A stretch of 64,000 nucleotides of DNA from Dendrophyllia cribrosa (Eukaryota; Cnidaria; Anthozoa; Scleractinia; Dendrophylliidae): positions 9,227,791 through 9,291,790 of the forward strand of contig JAJLRJ010000009.1 in the NCBI GenBank assembly GCA_024195265.1. The letters are read 5' to 3'. Each line of letters opens with the position of its first letter. The stretch's first letter is position 1. The translations under genes were made by a program, and so were the position numbers. This document shows positions 23,401-35,448 of this stretch, in pieces. The notes below the pieces were generated by a model that saw only the letters and a list, made by a program, of their open reading frames with translations, did not search any database and had not been told where the DNA came from.

Positions 23401-25019
23401 CAACAAATAAGTTTGAATTTGGCATGATACATTCGAAGAATAGAAGCGAGCACGTGCTATGGACGGCGAAAGACGCATTCAGAGCCAGGCGTATCTAAGT
23501 TATGATGACACCGCTGGACGCACGCTTGCTCAAAATCATCGTGACAAACAAACTCGAGACTGCCGCACAACATAAGGCGCAGGGAACCCAAGGAACCACA
23601 GGCAAACCAAAGATTAGTATGCTACTCGCCTGGGGGCTCGCAGCAACAATACTTGCCTCCATTTCTGGACATAAGTGTACAATACTCTATGACTGGCATC
23701 ACAATGTGTCCTTACCTATAAGGTTCACCAAAACACACGAAATTCTGTTACATATGGAGACAGTAATAAGAAAATGGCAAACAACTCTGTCAAATATGAA
23801 CTACTCGTTAAACAATACTTACCTGCATTTCTGGACATAAGTGTACAATTATGGGGCTTCCTGAGAAATAATAGTTGACATACGATATTTTCTAAACTAA
23901 CCATTATTGATAATTGTTCCCTATCAAGCATTGTTTCGAAAAATGCAATAAAAAAAACAAAGGTCACCATACTTACGAAAGTGATATGATGAACTAATTA
24001 AGTAATGGTCCTAGTAAGAAGTAGGCAACCTAACGGCAGGGAATGCGGAAAGGTGTTAATTGCGATATTGTTGAAACCGTCCACCTCATTGACTAAACGT
24101 GAAAATCTACCATAACTTAACCAGGTAGTGCATTTATTTCTCTCTAGTTTACTAATTGATTCCCTTTTAGACCTTTTAGTGGAAACTATTCTGAGTTTTA
24201 ATGCAACCAAAATTCTATGTGGGAAACATGTAAAATTAGAAGCCTTTCTCGGTCATTGTTTTGGAGTTTCACGATTGGATGAAATCTTGTAGCACAAAAG
24301 AAACATTACTTTAAAATAATGTTCCAGTACATTTTATTTAAAAAACATGTTGTCCATAAGTTGATGCATTCTCAGTAAAAAAAACCTAAACGATCTTGTG
24401 TGGGGAAAGCGAAATGAAGCGGAACAATAGAGCATTGTCTACTTCTTACACGCACTGTTACTTAAAAGTTAATATATTTACCCATGTAGTACGATTTCGT
24501 TTAGAAGAATCACCTTAATTCCAAACAATGGCAACAATATTAATTATTGTTTTCAAACGGTGTATCTTTTAGTCTTCAAGAAATCAAGGATTCTCCAAAA
24601 TCGCTTCAAAATCGTCTCCAAAAATAAAGAGATGGTTCGCATTGTCCTCCATTTACTTTTGAAACTGTGCCAGTCAGAGTCACGTGACGGGATAACTCGA
24701 CATCCGAGACCGCACTATTGTTTGTTCTTTTGAAGTTTACCGGCTTTCATAACCAGTTCCCTCTTCCAGCTATATATGTTCTCACTATAAGCATTGGGAT
24801 ACAACTCGTTAGGTTCAATTTATACGACAAACATTCACTGTCGGTCATAATTTTATGATGTCACACGCGTAGATATAACCAATGAAAGAAAATGCTCATG
24901 GCGCTTATTTAAGACAATGAAGTATTTCACACTGTGAACAGCCGAACCAGTAATTTCTTAAGTGCAAATCGTGCTCAACATCTACAGTTTGAAATTCGAC
25001 AGTAATATCTAACCTTTAA
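23401..25019 (+). other. LRR-gene intron, no gene seen
   Basis: Contains the repeated intron landmarks (AAATGCAGG-like, ACTCTATGACTGGCATCACA) near 23644-23710 and the GTCAGAGTCACGTGACGG block at about 24670. Confidence 0.5.
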
Positions 25020-25570
25020 AGTGCCCCTGTGATCAAATTTTTGATTTTCATTCTTTTACATTTTCGTGTACTATTAGACTTTCTTACTCATCTTGCCAAA
25101 TTTCAAGCAATTACGAACATCAGAAGTCATTTTATTTTAACATTTATTTCCGAGAATTTACGGCCGCCATTAACCAACCTTGTTCCAAGGCTTGGTTGCG
25201 AATGGGAGAAAGTGACGTCAAAGACTCAAACATACCTCACGGGTTGAAATTAAAATAACAAGCATAGAAAATTGCACGAAGAACAAATCCAAAGCTTTTG
25301 TTGCTTTTCGCGTGATTTTCAATACTTATTGTTATTATAATTTCAACCCGTGAGGTATGTTTGAGTCTTTGACGTCACTTTCTCCCATACGCAACCAAGC
25401 CTTGGAACAAGGTTGATTAATGGCGGCCGTAAATTCTCGGAAATAAATGTTAAAATAAAATGACTTCTGATGTTCGTAATCAATTGAAATTTGGTAAGAT
25501 GAGTAACAAAGTCTAATCGTACACGAAAATGTAAAAAAACGAAAATCAAAAATTTGATCACAGAGGCACT
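25020..25570. mobile_element. piggyBac-like fold-back element with TTAA duplication
   Basis: Ends AGTGCC and GGCACT are flanked by TTAA (25016-25019, 25571-25574). The arms of about 240 bp are almost perfect inverted copies with a ~70-bp core. The intron paralogue at about 26965 has no insertion. The frames 25029-25247 and 25335-25583 are mirror images of the arms and are not genes. Confidence 0.8.
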
Positions 25571-25604
25571 TTAAGATGTACAAAATGCTTTCATTTTGTT
25601 GTAG

Positions 25605-25675
25605 AGATTTAGGGATAAAAGAGCTTCATGTTCAGTCGCTTGGAATATTTTAAACCTATCGAAATTGAGGATCTT
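25605..25675 (+). pseudogene. Decayed LRR exon of the second exon lineage
   Basis: It follows TTGTTGTAG and resembles a 72-bp LRR exon (DLGI-EL-V-SLGIF pattern), but is 71 bp long and its donor reads TACGTATTG without GT. Related relics start at 6030, 19063, 27009 and 35376. Confidence 0.55.
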
Positions 25676-26205
25676 TACGTATTGTTACGCTTATTCTCTA
25701 TGACTCTTATTTGTTTCATACCAAGTTTTGTGAAGATGCAGTTAGAGAGATTTCTCATAACCCCTGAAATTGACATTAGTTAAATACACACTAGCCGACA
25801 TGGATTCCATCGTTTTCTTTTTTTACTACTGACTATTCAAAAATGACTCTTTAATTTTGTGTCGCGGGTTTTGTGAAAAAAAAAAACTAAATTTGCCGAT
25901 GTTCTAACAAAAGTTCAAAATCTACTTTAACCCATTTCAGACCGGGTTAACTTAGAGGGTTTATAGTATGTTGAGAAACGTCTTAGGTACTACGTTACGT
26001 CGCGTGACGATGGTGACGTAAAATGACACCGAATTGTGTATTACATCCATCTGCCACAGTAAAATGTTCCCTGACAAATTTCATAAAAAGTCATGAGGTT
26101 TGGTTGGCGTTGGTTAAACGTTAAAAGTCAGCGCGAGCACTTTCCACGTTTTCATTGTTTTGCATTTACAGGGTTTTATATACTAAATGCTGTTTTTTTT
26201 TCCAG

Positions 26206-26277
26206 AACCTTAGCCCATAATGTAATTCGTGATCTGCCGCCTGGAATATTTTCTGATTTGTTGAAGTTGGAGGAGTT
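26206..26277 (+). CDS. LRR exon 3 (72 bp)
   Basis: Acceptor TTTTTCCAG, donor GTACGTATGG, same phase. It encodes TLAHNVIRDLPPGIF then SDLLKLEE. Intact. Confidence 0.75.
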
Positions 26278-26789
26278 GTACGTATGGTTTTCTTTTAATC
26301 TCTTTGTGTTACGTATTTATGATTTCGTATCCCTTATACAAGATAAAAATGTACTTTAAGTTATAAAAATCCAAACAGAGTGAAAAGGGTTATAAAGAAT
26401 TTAATAATTCCTAAAGTTTCGGAGTTCAAATCAAACGTCCTCACTTGATGAAAAATCTGAATGAATGAATGACCACATTCGGGAGGATAGGAAGCAAGTA
26501 CTTTGCGAAAAGTAGACTCTTCACAGTCGCCTATTTTCCCGTATGTTCGTCGAGTTCGATCATTCTTTTAGACGCCATCTTGAATGTCACGGCGCGATAA
26601 AAAATGGGGAGAGTACAAAAACTGCTCATGTGGCGGGGGACGGGGGATATTTTATGACGTCACACGCGTAGTTATAACAAATGGAAGAAAATGCTCATAG
26701 CGCTTATTATTTAAGACAATGAAGTATTTCACACTGTGAGCAGCCCAACCAGTAATTTCTTAATTGCAAATCGTGTTTCAACATCTATA

Positions 26790-26941
26790 GAGCGTTTTCA
26801 CTTGACGTCATAGCCGCCATATTGGTGTTCCCGTACAAAAGAAGTTTAATTAACTTCTTTTGTTAGGAAAACCAACATGGCTGCCATGGCCTTTGTCATT
26901 TGAGTCCCACGGGACTGAAGGTCACGTGAGTGAAAACGCTC
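26790..26941. mobile_element. 152-bp MITE flanked by TATA
   Basis: Ends GAGCGTTTTCAC and complement, with TATA on both sides. The paralogous intron at 24978 reads through (ACATCTACAGTTTG). Confidence 0.7.
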
Positions 26942-27008
26942 TATAGTTTGAAATTCAACAGTAATATCTAACCTTAAAGATATGCAAAATAGTTTCATTT
27001 TGTTGCAG

Positions 27009-27242
27009 AGATTTAGGCAGGGCCGTGGCCAAAAAAAAAAAAGGACTGAGGCAATATCCATGGTTAAATTCCCCGCCTAGCTAATTAGGGTCTTTATGAT
27101 GACTACGTTTAAACAAAATACTGGGATCATGACTGAGGCAAGGGCCTCGGTTTGCCTCATACTGGCTACGGCCCTGTTAGGGATAAATGAACTTTGTTCT
27201 TTCGCTTGGAATATTGTTAAATCTATCGAAATTGAAGATCTT
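27009..27242 (+). pseudogene. LRR exon split by a MITE
   Basis: The first 9 bases of a 72-bp LRR exon (after TGTTGCAG) are followed by a 159-bp MITE (27018-27176, ends CAGGGCCGTGG and its imperfect complement, TSD TTAGG). The rest of the exon then runs up to a good donor GTACGTATAG at 27243. Confidence 0.65.
27018..27176. mobile_element. 159-bp MITE in LRR exon, TSD TTAGG
   Basis: Inverted ends CAGGGCCGTGGCCA and TGGCTACGGCCCTG; TTAGG at 27013-27017 and 27177-27181. The uninterrupted sequence exists at 25605 and 35376. Confidence 0.7.
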
Positions 27243-27756
27243 GTACGTATAGTTACGTTTATTCTCTATGACTCTTATTTGTTTGATACCAAGTTTTGAG
27301 TAGATGCAGTTAGTGAGATTTCTCATAACCTCTGAAATCTGAAATAGAAATTAGATAAATACACACTATCCGAAACTGATTCCATCGTTTTCTTTTTTAC
27401 TACTGACTATTCCGAAATGACTGTTTAATATTGTTTTGCGGGTTTCGTAAAATAATTCAATGCGTCGATGTTCTAACAAAATTAAAAGTTCAAAATCTAC
27501 TTTAACCCTTTTCAGACCGGGTTGGAGGGTTTACAGTATGTTGAGAAATGTCTTAGGTAAGTTAAGTCGCGTGACATGGTGATGCAAAATGACACTGGAA
27601 TTGTGCATTACATCCATTTGTCAAATCAAAATGTTGTCAGATAAATTTCAAAAAAAGTCGAGGTTTGGAGGGCGTTGGTTAAACGTTAAAGGTTCCACGT
27701 TTTCATTGTTTCGCATTTACAGGGTCTTATATACTAAATGCTATTTTTTTTTTCAG

Positions 27757-27828
27757 ATATTTATATGACAATGGAATTCGTGATCTGCCGCCTGGAATAT
27801 TTTCTAATTTGTCGAAGTTGGAGAAGTT
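27757..27828 (+). CDS. LRR exon 4 (72 bp)
   Basis: Acceptor TTTTTTCAG, donor GTAAGTATGG (the best consensus donor of the set). It encodes YLYDNGIRDLPPGIF then SNLSKLEK. Only 1.5 kb after exon 3, the shortest inter-exon distance apart from exons 6-7. Intact. Confidence 0.75.
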
Positions 27829-29147
27829 GTAAGTATGGTTTCCTTTTAATCTCTTTGTGTTACGTATTTATGATTTCGTATCCCTTATACAAGTTAAAAA
27901 TGTACTTTATGTTATAAAAATCCAAACGGAGTGAAAAGGGGGATAAATGATAGAATAATTCCTACCGTTTCTGAGTTCAAATCAAACGTCCTCACTCGAT
28001 GAAAAATCTGAGTGAATGAATGAATACATTCGGGAGGGCAGCAAGCAAGTACTTTGCCAAAAGGGGATACAATGCATTGACCATCCCCTCCCCCCTGAGA
28101 GGGACACGCTACTCCATGACTGCCATCACAAAGTGTCCTCACCCATAAAAGTTAACCAAAACACACGAAATTCTGTCACATAAAAAGTAATATGAAAATG
28201 ACAAACAACTCTGTCAAATATGAAATACTCGTTAAACAATAGTTGCCTGCATTTCTAGACATAAGTGTACAATTATGGGGACTCCTCAGAAATAATAGTT
28301 GACATACGATATTTTCTAAACTAACCATTAGTGATAATTGTTGCCTACCGAGCACTGTTTCGAAAAATGCATTAAAAAAACACAGGTCACCATGCCCACG
28401 AAAGTGATATGATGGACTAATTAAAAGTTAATATATTTACCCATGTAGTACTCGTTCGTTTAGAAGAATCACCGTAACTCCAAGAAAATGGAAACAATAT
28501 TAATCATTGTTTTCAGACGGTGCATCTTTTATTCTTCAAGAAATCAAGGATTCTCCAAAATCCCTTCAAAGTCGTCTACAAAACTAAAGAGATGGTTCGC
28601 ATCACCCTCCATTTACTTTTGAAGCTGTGCCAGTCAGAGTCACGTGACGGGATAACTCGACATCCGAGACCGCGCTATTGTTTGTTCTTTTCAAGTTTAA
28701 TCCCGGCCTTCATAACCAGTCTCTTCTTCCAGCTATATATGTTCTCACTATAAGCATTGGGATACATCTCCTTAGGTCCAATTTATACGACAAACATTCA
28801 CTGTCGATCATCATTTTATGACGTCAAACGCGTAGATATAAACAATGGAAGGAAATGCTCATGGCGCTTATTTAAGACAATGAAGTATTTCACACTGTGA
28901 GCAGCCCAACCAGTAATTTCTTAAGGTGACTCGCTCGAAATGCAAAATGCACTTATCTGTGACCTGGATGCAATTTCGCAACTGCAAACTTTTGATTATA
29001 ACTTCTTTGTTTGTTTACTCTATTGCAACAATTCTTTTGTTTTTGCTGGATGGATGAAGCATGGATTAACAAATATGAACTGATTTTCCTCAAAATAAAT
29101 ACAGGAGCCAAAATCTGGATTTGCGCAACCCCTCAATTCATATTGAC
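27829..29147 (+). other. LRR-gene intron, no gene seen
   Basis: Carries the shared intron landmarks (28105-28140 and the CAGTCAGAGTCACGTGACGG block at about 28632). The ortholog-like copy continues at 33081 only in part. Confidence 0.5.
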
Positions 29148-29903
29148 GGCCCTCCTGGAAAAAAAATGGTCCATTTTATTTGGCTCATAATTTGGGAATC
29201 GACTTCCTTTGATATAGTCTAGAATACACTTATTCAGGCTATTACAGGAAGCTGCATGAAAGCGAGGCCTACGGGCCATAGATGGCGCGAATCTCAAAAC
29301 TTGCAGTAGCAAAACATGGACAAAAGAGTCTTACGAGAGATAAACCTCGCATCAAACGATATCCCGTGTTCATCGTAGAAAACGTAGAGGATATAAGCAA
29401 ATGGACGATACCACAGTCAAAATTCTGGCTCCAGTGTAGAAGACTAAACCAACAAGGATTAAAGAAAGATCTCGTCGAAAAGTAAGTTTCGTAAAATTTG
29501 TCGTGTGGAAGGTTGTTGTTGCTAGTTTTGTTCCATATAAAACCTCTAAAGCCTGGTTTTTATAATTCTTTTTCCCCAGAGTGAAAGCATTCAACTCGAT
29601 CTCTTACTACAGGGACAAGGTTTATGACCCTGATCCTGATAGAAGCTACACGAAGGCAAAGCTTGACAAGCTAAAGCGATCAAATGATATAGTAGAGAGC
29701 ACGCCCGAACAAACAAGTTCTAGTAATTTGCATTTCGATATCTTCCCGCCAGACGAGTCCATGTTAGTTTTGGAAGACTTTTCTATTTTACCTTCATTTG
29801 TACCCATGGACGCCTTTGAACAAGTTAGAAATACTCGAAAATCAGTTAAGAAGTTTGCCAATGCAGACGTTGTCATAAACTCAAATGACAAAGGCCTTCG
29901 CAT

Positions 29904-30288
29904 GACAAAGACGCATCCAAACCAGTCGCGCGCCATTTTAATCTTACTAACCATTCTAAACAACACCTGACAATCTGCGGCCTTTCCCTACACCAGGGTA
30001 ACACAGAAAGCCGTAAAAACCTAGAACAAAAAATCATCTTTCAAATCGGTACTCTCAAACCCCACGGAATCAACGAACGCTTTTCATTCAACTAATTTAC
30101 ATTTGTTTTTCACGTCACCAAATTTCCACCAATAGCGTAGCTCCACCGCTTACTATATAAAACCACACACTACCCACAATTCCTTGATTCGCTCCGACGA
30201 AGGGCTAGCGCTCGAAACGTCAGCTATTTGAATCTTTTTACGGTGGTCAATTTACCTTATCGACTCAGTCGATAAAACTAAATTCTCG
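29904..30288 (+). mobile_element. Penelope-like element 3' fragment
   Basis: It begins with codons for KDASKPVARHFN, shifts frame, then encodes the end of a GIY-YIG endonuclease region (LSLHQGNTESRKNLEQK, PHGINERFSFN, stop near 30092). A 3' region follows, ending in CTTATCGACTCAGTCGATAA. The same sequence occurs inverted at 41637-42319, confirming a dispersed repeat. Its insertion breaks the SWIM gene. Confidence 0.7.
30188..30226 (+). ncRNA. Possible degenerate hammerhead ribozyme in Penelope-like 3' region
   Basis: GCTCCGACGAAGGGCTAGCG is followed by CTCGAAACGTCAGC. This can fold with a short stem I (GCT/AGC), a CCGACGA core close to the CUGANGA consensus, stem II, GAA, and a minimal stem III before GUC. 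Penelope-like elements are known to carry minimal hammerhead motifs. The core deviates by one base, so activity is doubtful. Confidence 0.35.
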
Positions 30289-31697
30289 TGTTTTATCCCC
30301 CCACCGACGCAGCACCACAGTTTTTTCTAGAAACTAACCCCATTCTTCGCATGATGAGCTTTGTGCATGATTTACAAGTATATAACAGTGCAGAGAAAAG
30401 TCTGATATATTTGCGCGCTTGTTGTTGGGCTTTCTACAAAAGGAATGTAAAGTACAAGGTAAAATTGGTTCTTAGCCAAAAGGGAACCCCTAAGATTGTG
30501 GCAGCAAAGTGTGATAGAGAATGTCCAGCCTCTAATAGTGGATGTTGCTGCCATGTAATGGCTGTAATTTGGAAACTTGAGGACATGACAAGAAAGTAAT
30601 CGTTAACAAATTCCACGCCTAACAACCTACCCTGCACGTCGAAGCCAAGGCAATGGGGAAAAGGGCACAGACGAGAAGTGCAGTTTCATCCTGTGATGGC
30701 ATCAAATGTGGTTAAGCCAAGACATGCCTCTGATCTTCCTGGCAGGAAGAGAAGAGGCATACAATCCCAATTTTATGATCCTAGACCACCGAAATGTCAG
30801 AAGCTCGTATTGATAGTATGATAAGGCTGAAGCATGATCTTCAGAGCATAAATCCCATCATACCCTTTGCAGCAATGATACCAGACGAAACGCCGGTCCC
30901 AACAGCAATGACTATAGTTGGAACAGTTGCTAAAGGTTCAATAATTCACAAGCAACTCCAAGAATTTACTACTCCTAACTTAGTAGCATCTTGTACTCAG
31001 AATAACAACCCTTGTGCTGTTCAAGCAAATTGGAGCCCTGTCCGCGGTAGTACCCATCCCACACTAAATACCCAAAGGCAAGAACAGCCACAGCTCAATT
31101 TTAATGATGGGACCCCTGATCCCTTCTCTCTTGTGCAAAGGGAATCAGATGTGCCAGATATTTCTGATCTACAACTATCTCTTAATGCTCAGTCTACTGG
31201 TGAGCCATATGTGCAGAGAATATCAATTCCCCAGAACCACACCCAAGTGCAGGAAGGGTTACAGTCAACGTCTTCTTATAGAACAGCTGATCCCCCCTTA
31301 CTCAAGAACAACCACCACCATACAATCAAAAACATTTATTGAAACACTTACAGATGAGCAAAAGCACATTGAAATGGCAACAAGAGGGCAATCGGTCAAC
31401 ACTGTTTGGTTTGAACAAAAGCAGAACAGGATAACTGCCAGTATCTGTAAAGATGTATTTTCCATATGCATAACCAAAGGTCAAAGATACCAGAAAGTCT
31501 AATTAAAAAAATTACAACAAAAGGGAGACCTTACAAGCAAGTGAGCTATTTACAAAATAAGATCTTTTCGATTGTCAGAACGATTGTTACATAGCGCTGC
31601 AGCGCAACACTTGTGACTCGTGTACGCCATGTTTGTTTACGATTGGCCCTTAGGCCTCGCTTTCATGTAACTTCCGGTAATAGCCTGAATCGGTGTA

Positions 31698-32999
31698 TGT
31701 CGTCAAGTTACAAAAAATTCGTCGGAACAGAAACACTGCAACAGAAATGCCGTCAACTTAGTAGCTATTTATTGTGCCTCGAAAAATAATAAATAAATCA
31801 TGGACACTCAACACCAAGAATATATTGTATCGGAATGCGTTATATCTTACAGCAAGTTCGACTGTGAATGCTACAAACCATTAAAATTTACTGACTCAGT
31901 CTTTATTATTAGAGCAACACACACGGCGAAAACGCGCTAAATATGTAATATTGCTCTGACCTCTCAATTTTGCCAAAATTTTATATTATTTCCTCTTGAA
32001 ACATATAATGACAAGAAACTGGTAGTATTGGTGAAACCTCTGAACCGACTTTGGTCACCTAGGTGTTTTCCAGGCTTCGTTGTTTACGAATGGTAATGAA
32101 ATTTAGAAATTCGTCAGAGGGTACTGAATTGACTTTCCCGTATGGTTGACTTGTCTTTTTTGTTTGTTTGTATGTTTCTGTCAGGCAATCGACTTTTTCC
32201 ACTATGAAATAAAAAAAATATAAAACGCAAAGCCGTATTTAAAGAGAGATTTTTAGAGACAAAAATTTCTATTGTTAATTTGACGGACGACACCATCTTC
32301 ACCTACCATCAAGTATGGGAGCTAGAAGTCTATGGAAGTTTCTATGTAGTTCATTATTGTATTTAGGTTTTCATAAGTTTTTGAAAACGTGTATTTTTTT
32401 AAATAATGTAAACGGAAGGTTACCCAGAAGCAATTATCGCGCTTCATTCCTTAGTTAGGGCGCTCACAAACAATGGCTCCATTGGAGCATACATGCCTGA
32501 GAACTACACCCCAGGGTATGGTGTTACGCCCTGACGAATTGTCAAATTTCATTACCATTCGTAAACAACGAAGCCTAAAATCTGCGTGCAAGGCCATAGG
32601 GCGAAAGCCGCAGTTTCGACAAGTTGTTTAGCAACCAGGAAAACACCTAAAGTGACCAAAATCGGTTCGGAAGTTTCACCAATACTACCAGTTTCGTTAT
32701 ATGTTTTAGGAGGAAATAATATATAATCTCGGTAAAATTAACAGGAGGGCAATATTACATATTTGGCGCGTTTTCGCCATGTGTGTTGGTCTAAAGACTG
32801 AGTCAGAAAATTTAAATGGTTTGTAGCATTCGCAATCGCACGCCTATACAACATATTATTGGTGTTGAGTGTCTATGATTATTATTTTTCGAGGCACCAT
32901 AAATATTTATATCACCGCAGGTGGAAAAAGGCTCCTAAGTTGACGGCATTTCTGTTGCAGCGTTTATGTTCCGACGAATTCAATCTTTTGTAACTTGAC
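31698..32999. mobile_element. 1.3-kb palindromic (fold-back) insert
   Basis: Arms 31698-32118 and 32532-32999 are inverted copies with several percent divergence and small indels. Shared blocks are GTCAAGTTACAAAA at the ends, CGTCGGAACA, TTTTCGAGGCAC in complement, and TTCGTTGTTTACGAATGGTA at the inner ends. The outer bases interrupt the right terminal repeat of the SWIM element between GTGTAT and ATTCTAG. No coding frame supported. Confidence 0.65.
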
Positions 33000-33080
33000 C
33001 ACATTCTAGACTATATGAAAGGAAGTCGATTCCCAAATTTTGAGCCAAATAAAACGGACCTTTTTTTTCTAGGAAGGCCT

Positions 33081-35375
33081 TAACCCTATCCAGACCGGGC
33101 TTTTTTTGACCGTCTGGGACCGGGGGGGGGGGGGGGCTTCTGCCCCCCCCCCCCCATGTAACTTTGAAACCACTTATGCTATGGCCACCAAATTTACATA
33201 GGATAATGTTGTCATGAATTCTAGTAAGTACAGATACTTTGGTGTCATAATGATGTAACGTGACGTCGTTATGACGTCATATAGTCGATTTTATTGGCTA
33301 AAACAGTCTTTCATCAATATTTTCTCAATTTTGAACATATAACAAGACTTTAACAGCTACCTATTTAATAAAAGTCTTATGTTTACTAACACTGTTGGTG
33401 TTGTTAACAATAACAGTGACGCCATTATGACGTCATATACAATGAAATAACCAACTGAAACGTTCTATAAGGCATATCTCTGAAACAAACGGTAGTGTCC
33501 ATACCAAACTTTCACATATTGATGCAGGAGTAAAAGTTAATGAATTCGTACACTTTGTTGCCATGGTAACAGCATGTGACGTCATAGAAGTGATGTGTAC
33601 ATTTTCTTAAAAACTGGAACAGTTAACTTTGCAAATTATGGCTTTTCATGTACGTAATGACTTTAAAAAAGCTTTCTCAAGAGAAAAGGACATTTTTATG
33701 ATATTTTGACAATAAATGTTTAGAGATAATGGAATTACACGGACACGTAATATACTAGAAATAAATTTCCCATTTTATCGTCCGCCATCTTGGATCCGCC
33801 ATCTTGGATCCGCCATCTTGAATTAGTCCAAACGTGTTTATTTCGGTAAAAAAAAAACACCGACAAATAAAGAAAATGGACTGCTAAAGCTTAGTTTATT
33901 GTGGGAAAATGTTATACAATCCAAAATATGAACCAATAATAATATTATAGAGAAAAACGACCTTTAGTAAAACTTTGATCCGCCATCCTGGATTTTGACA
34001 TTTTATATTCCACGTTTTCCTAAAATTAAAGTTAATTAACCTTAATTAATAAACAAATATACATAATTTGATCAATTATCGCTAAATTAAGTGGAAAATA
34101 TTTATTCAATAAGAAAACTTTGAAATAATCTTGATTAAAGCGAAAAATGCTAATTTTGTAAAACATAGGTGTCAAAAAGCGGTTGCTATAGAAACGTCAA
34201 TGTCGGTGGACAAAGGATGCTAACGTGAAAATGTTTCCAGATAAATTTTAGGAAAAGTCACCCAATTTGGTGGTCATTGCATCAACCGTTTTAAAACGAC
34301 AAAACTTCAAAGTTCGAGCGGGCTCAAGTGTCCACTAGCAGGCTTTCATTCTACGGAACATCTATCAAAACTATATGTACAAATGCGTAAGACTATTCGT
34401 AACAAAATACATCGCTGAATCATTGCGTGTTCGATCAGATCATTTTTTATATTATACAATGAAATATAAATCAGACATATAAATGTAAATACTAAAACAC
34501 AATACTTTGAACTCACTTACAAGCCGCCAAGCGGATACAATTTCCAGAAACGTTTAATCGCTGGCAAGACACTGAACTAAGAAGCTTAATTCACGCATAT
34601 ACTTGAGTTCAAACATTTTGAATAAATAAATAAATAAATAAATACGCTATCAAGGCGCCTTGCCGCTAAAAAAACACCATTCACATTCAATTCAGCGAGA
34701 CGCCTGAAAAACACCACCTCGGATATGCATAACATCAGGGGCGTAGCCAGCATTTGGAAGGGGGAGGGGGGTGGGGGGGGGGGGGGGGGGGGGTGGGGTT
34801 CCAAAGCTCCTGAGTGAGAGCGCCATAGGCGCCAGCTTTTAGGGGGTCCGGGAACATCCCCCCGGGAAATATTGAAAAATTAGATCGCAAAAGAGAAAGT
34901 AAACAAAACTTTGAAGGTTTACAAACATAACATCAAGCTACTTTTTGACATTATCATTGAGGAATTTCACAAAACCAGTGTTAATCTCTTGATCAATTTA
35001 TTACCAGTACACAAATAGTAAGGTTTGAAATGTTTTTGCGATTTATTTGAAATAAAACATACAAAACGTTTTTATTCTTGCAAAATATATATGCATATAC
35101 CATATTTTAAGATGTCTATGTGGGATTTTCAAATCTTAAACGCGCTAAATTTCACTTTTACAGATTTCTAAGTTTCTTGTTTATCGTCGTCATGGTAATA
35201 TCAATTTTACCAGAATATAAACTCAGCCACTGAACTTAAATTCAAAAAATTTCACGTTGATCTGACATGGAAAAGACCGCTTAAAAGCCGATTGAAATAT
35301 GTAGGTATGATCTCCAGAAAACTGTATCGAAACACCTTAAAGATATACAAAATGCTTTCATCATTTTTGTTGCAG
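33081..35375. other. Intergenic/intron sequence with homopolymer runs
   Basis: No gene seen. A G14 run and a C13 run face each other around 33121-33155. CGCCATCTTGGATC is repeated three times near 33780-33825. A G-rich tract lies at 34758-34793 and AAATAAAT repeats near 34620. Several TGACGTCAT palindromes occur between 33255 and 33590. Confidence 0.5.
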
Positions 35376-35448
35376 AGCCTTTAGGGATAAATGAACTTCA
35401 TGTTCTGTCGCTAGAAATATTTTCAAATCTATCAAAATTGAAGATCTT
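35376..35448 (+). pseudogene. Decayed LRR exon, second lineage
   Basis: It follows TTGTTGCAG. The remaining exon is near-complete, but an extra base near its start makes it 73 bp and the donor reads GCACGTATAG. Confidence 0.6.

Larger units (their letters stand above)
29282..31510 (+). pseudogene. SWIM zinc-finger / YqaJ-domain gene, broken
   Basis: Exon 1 (29282-29481) starts MARISKLAVAKHG and ends at a GTAAGT donor. The acceptor TTTCCCCAG lets 29580 continue in frame with VKAFNSISYYRDKVYD. A Penelope-like fragment interrupts the gene at about 29904. After it the frame resumes and holds a SWIM zinc-finger pattern, C-x-x-x-C-P-A-x5-C-C-C-H-V-x-A-x-x-W (30500-30590). A stop at 30597 and a frameshift near 30800 follow. 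The 30794-31342 frame is a polar linker. The 31290-31500 frame ends with WFEQKQNRITASICKDVF, the start of a YqaJ-type nuclease domain, where the gene is cut off. SWIM+YqaJ proteins recur in invertebrate genomes; their function is not known to me. Confidence 0.6.
29148..33080. mobile_element. 3.9-kb TIR element carrying a SWIM/YqaJ gene
   Basis: The left end (GGCCCTCCTGGAAAAAAAAT, 29148 on) is repeated inverted at the right end (33000-33080), including TTTATTTGGCTCA, GGGAATCGACTTCCTTT and TATAGTCTAGAAT. The inner part of the left repeat (29236-29280) is found inverted at 31648-31697. The two halves of the right repeat are separated by a 1.3-kb palindromic insert. No clear target duplication is visible. 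The only gene is the broken SWIM/YqaJ gene. No transposase is recognised, so whether that gene drives mobility or is cargo is open. Confidence 0.6.

Noticed and set aside
25029..25583. Pair of similar ~72-82-aa proteins
   Set aside because: They are the two arms of the TTAA fold-back read on opposite strands, not duplicated genes.
33121..33155. G14/C13 facing runs as a functional hairpin
   Set aside because: Homopolymer runs are common in this window (for example C30 at 41073) and error-prone in assembly; not enough to claim a structure.
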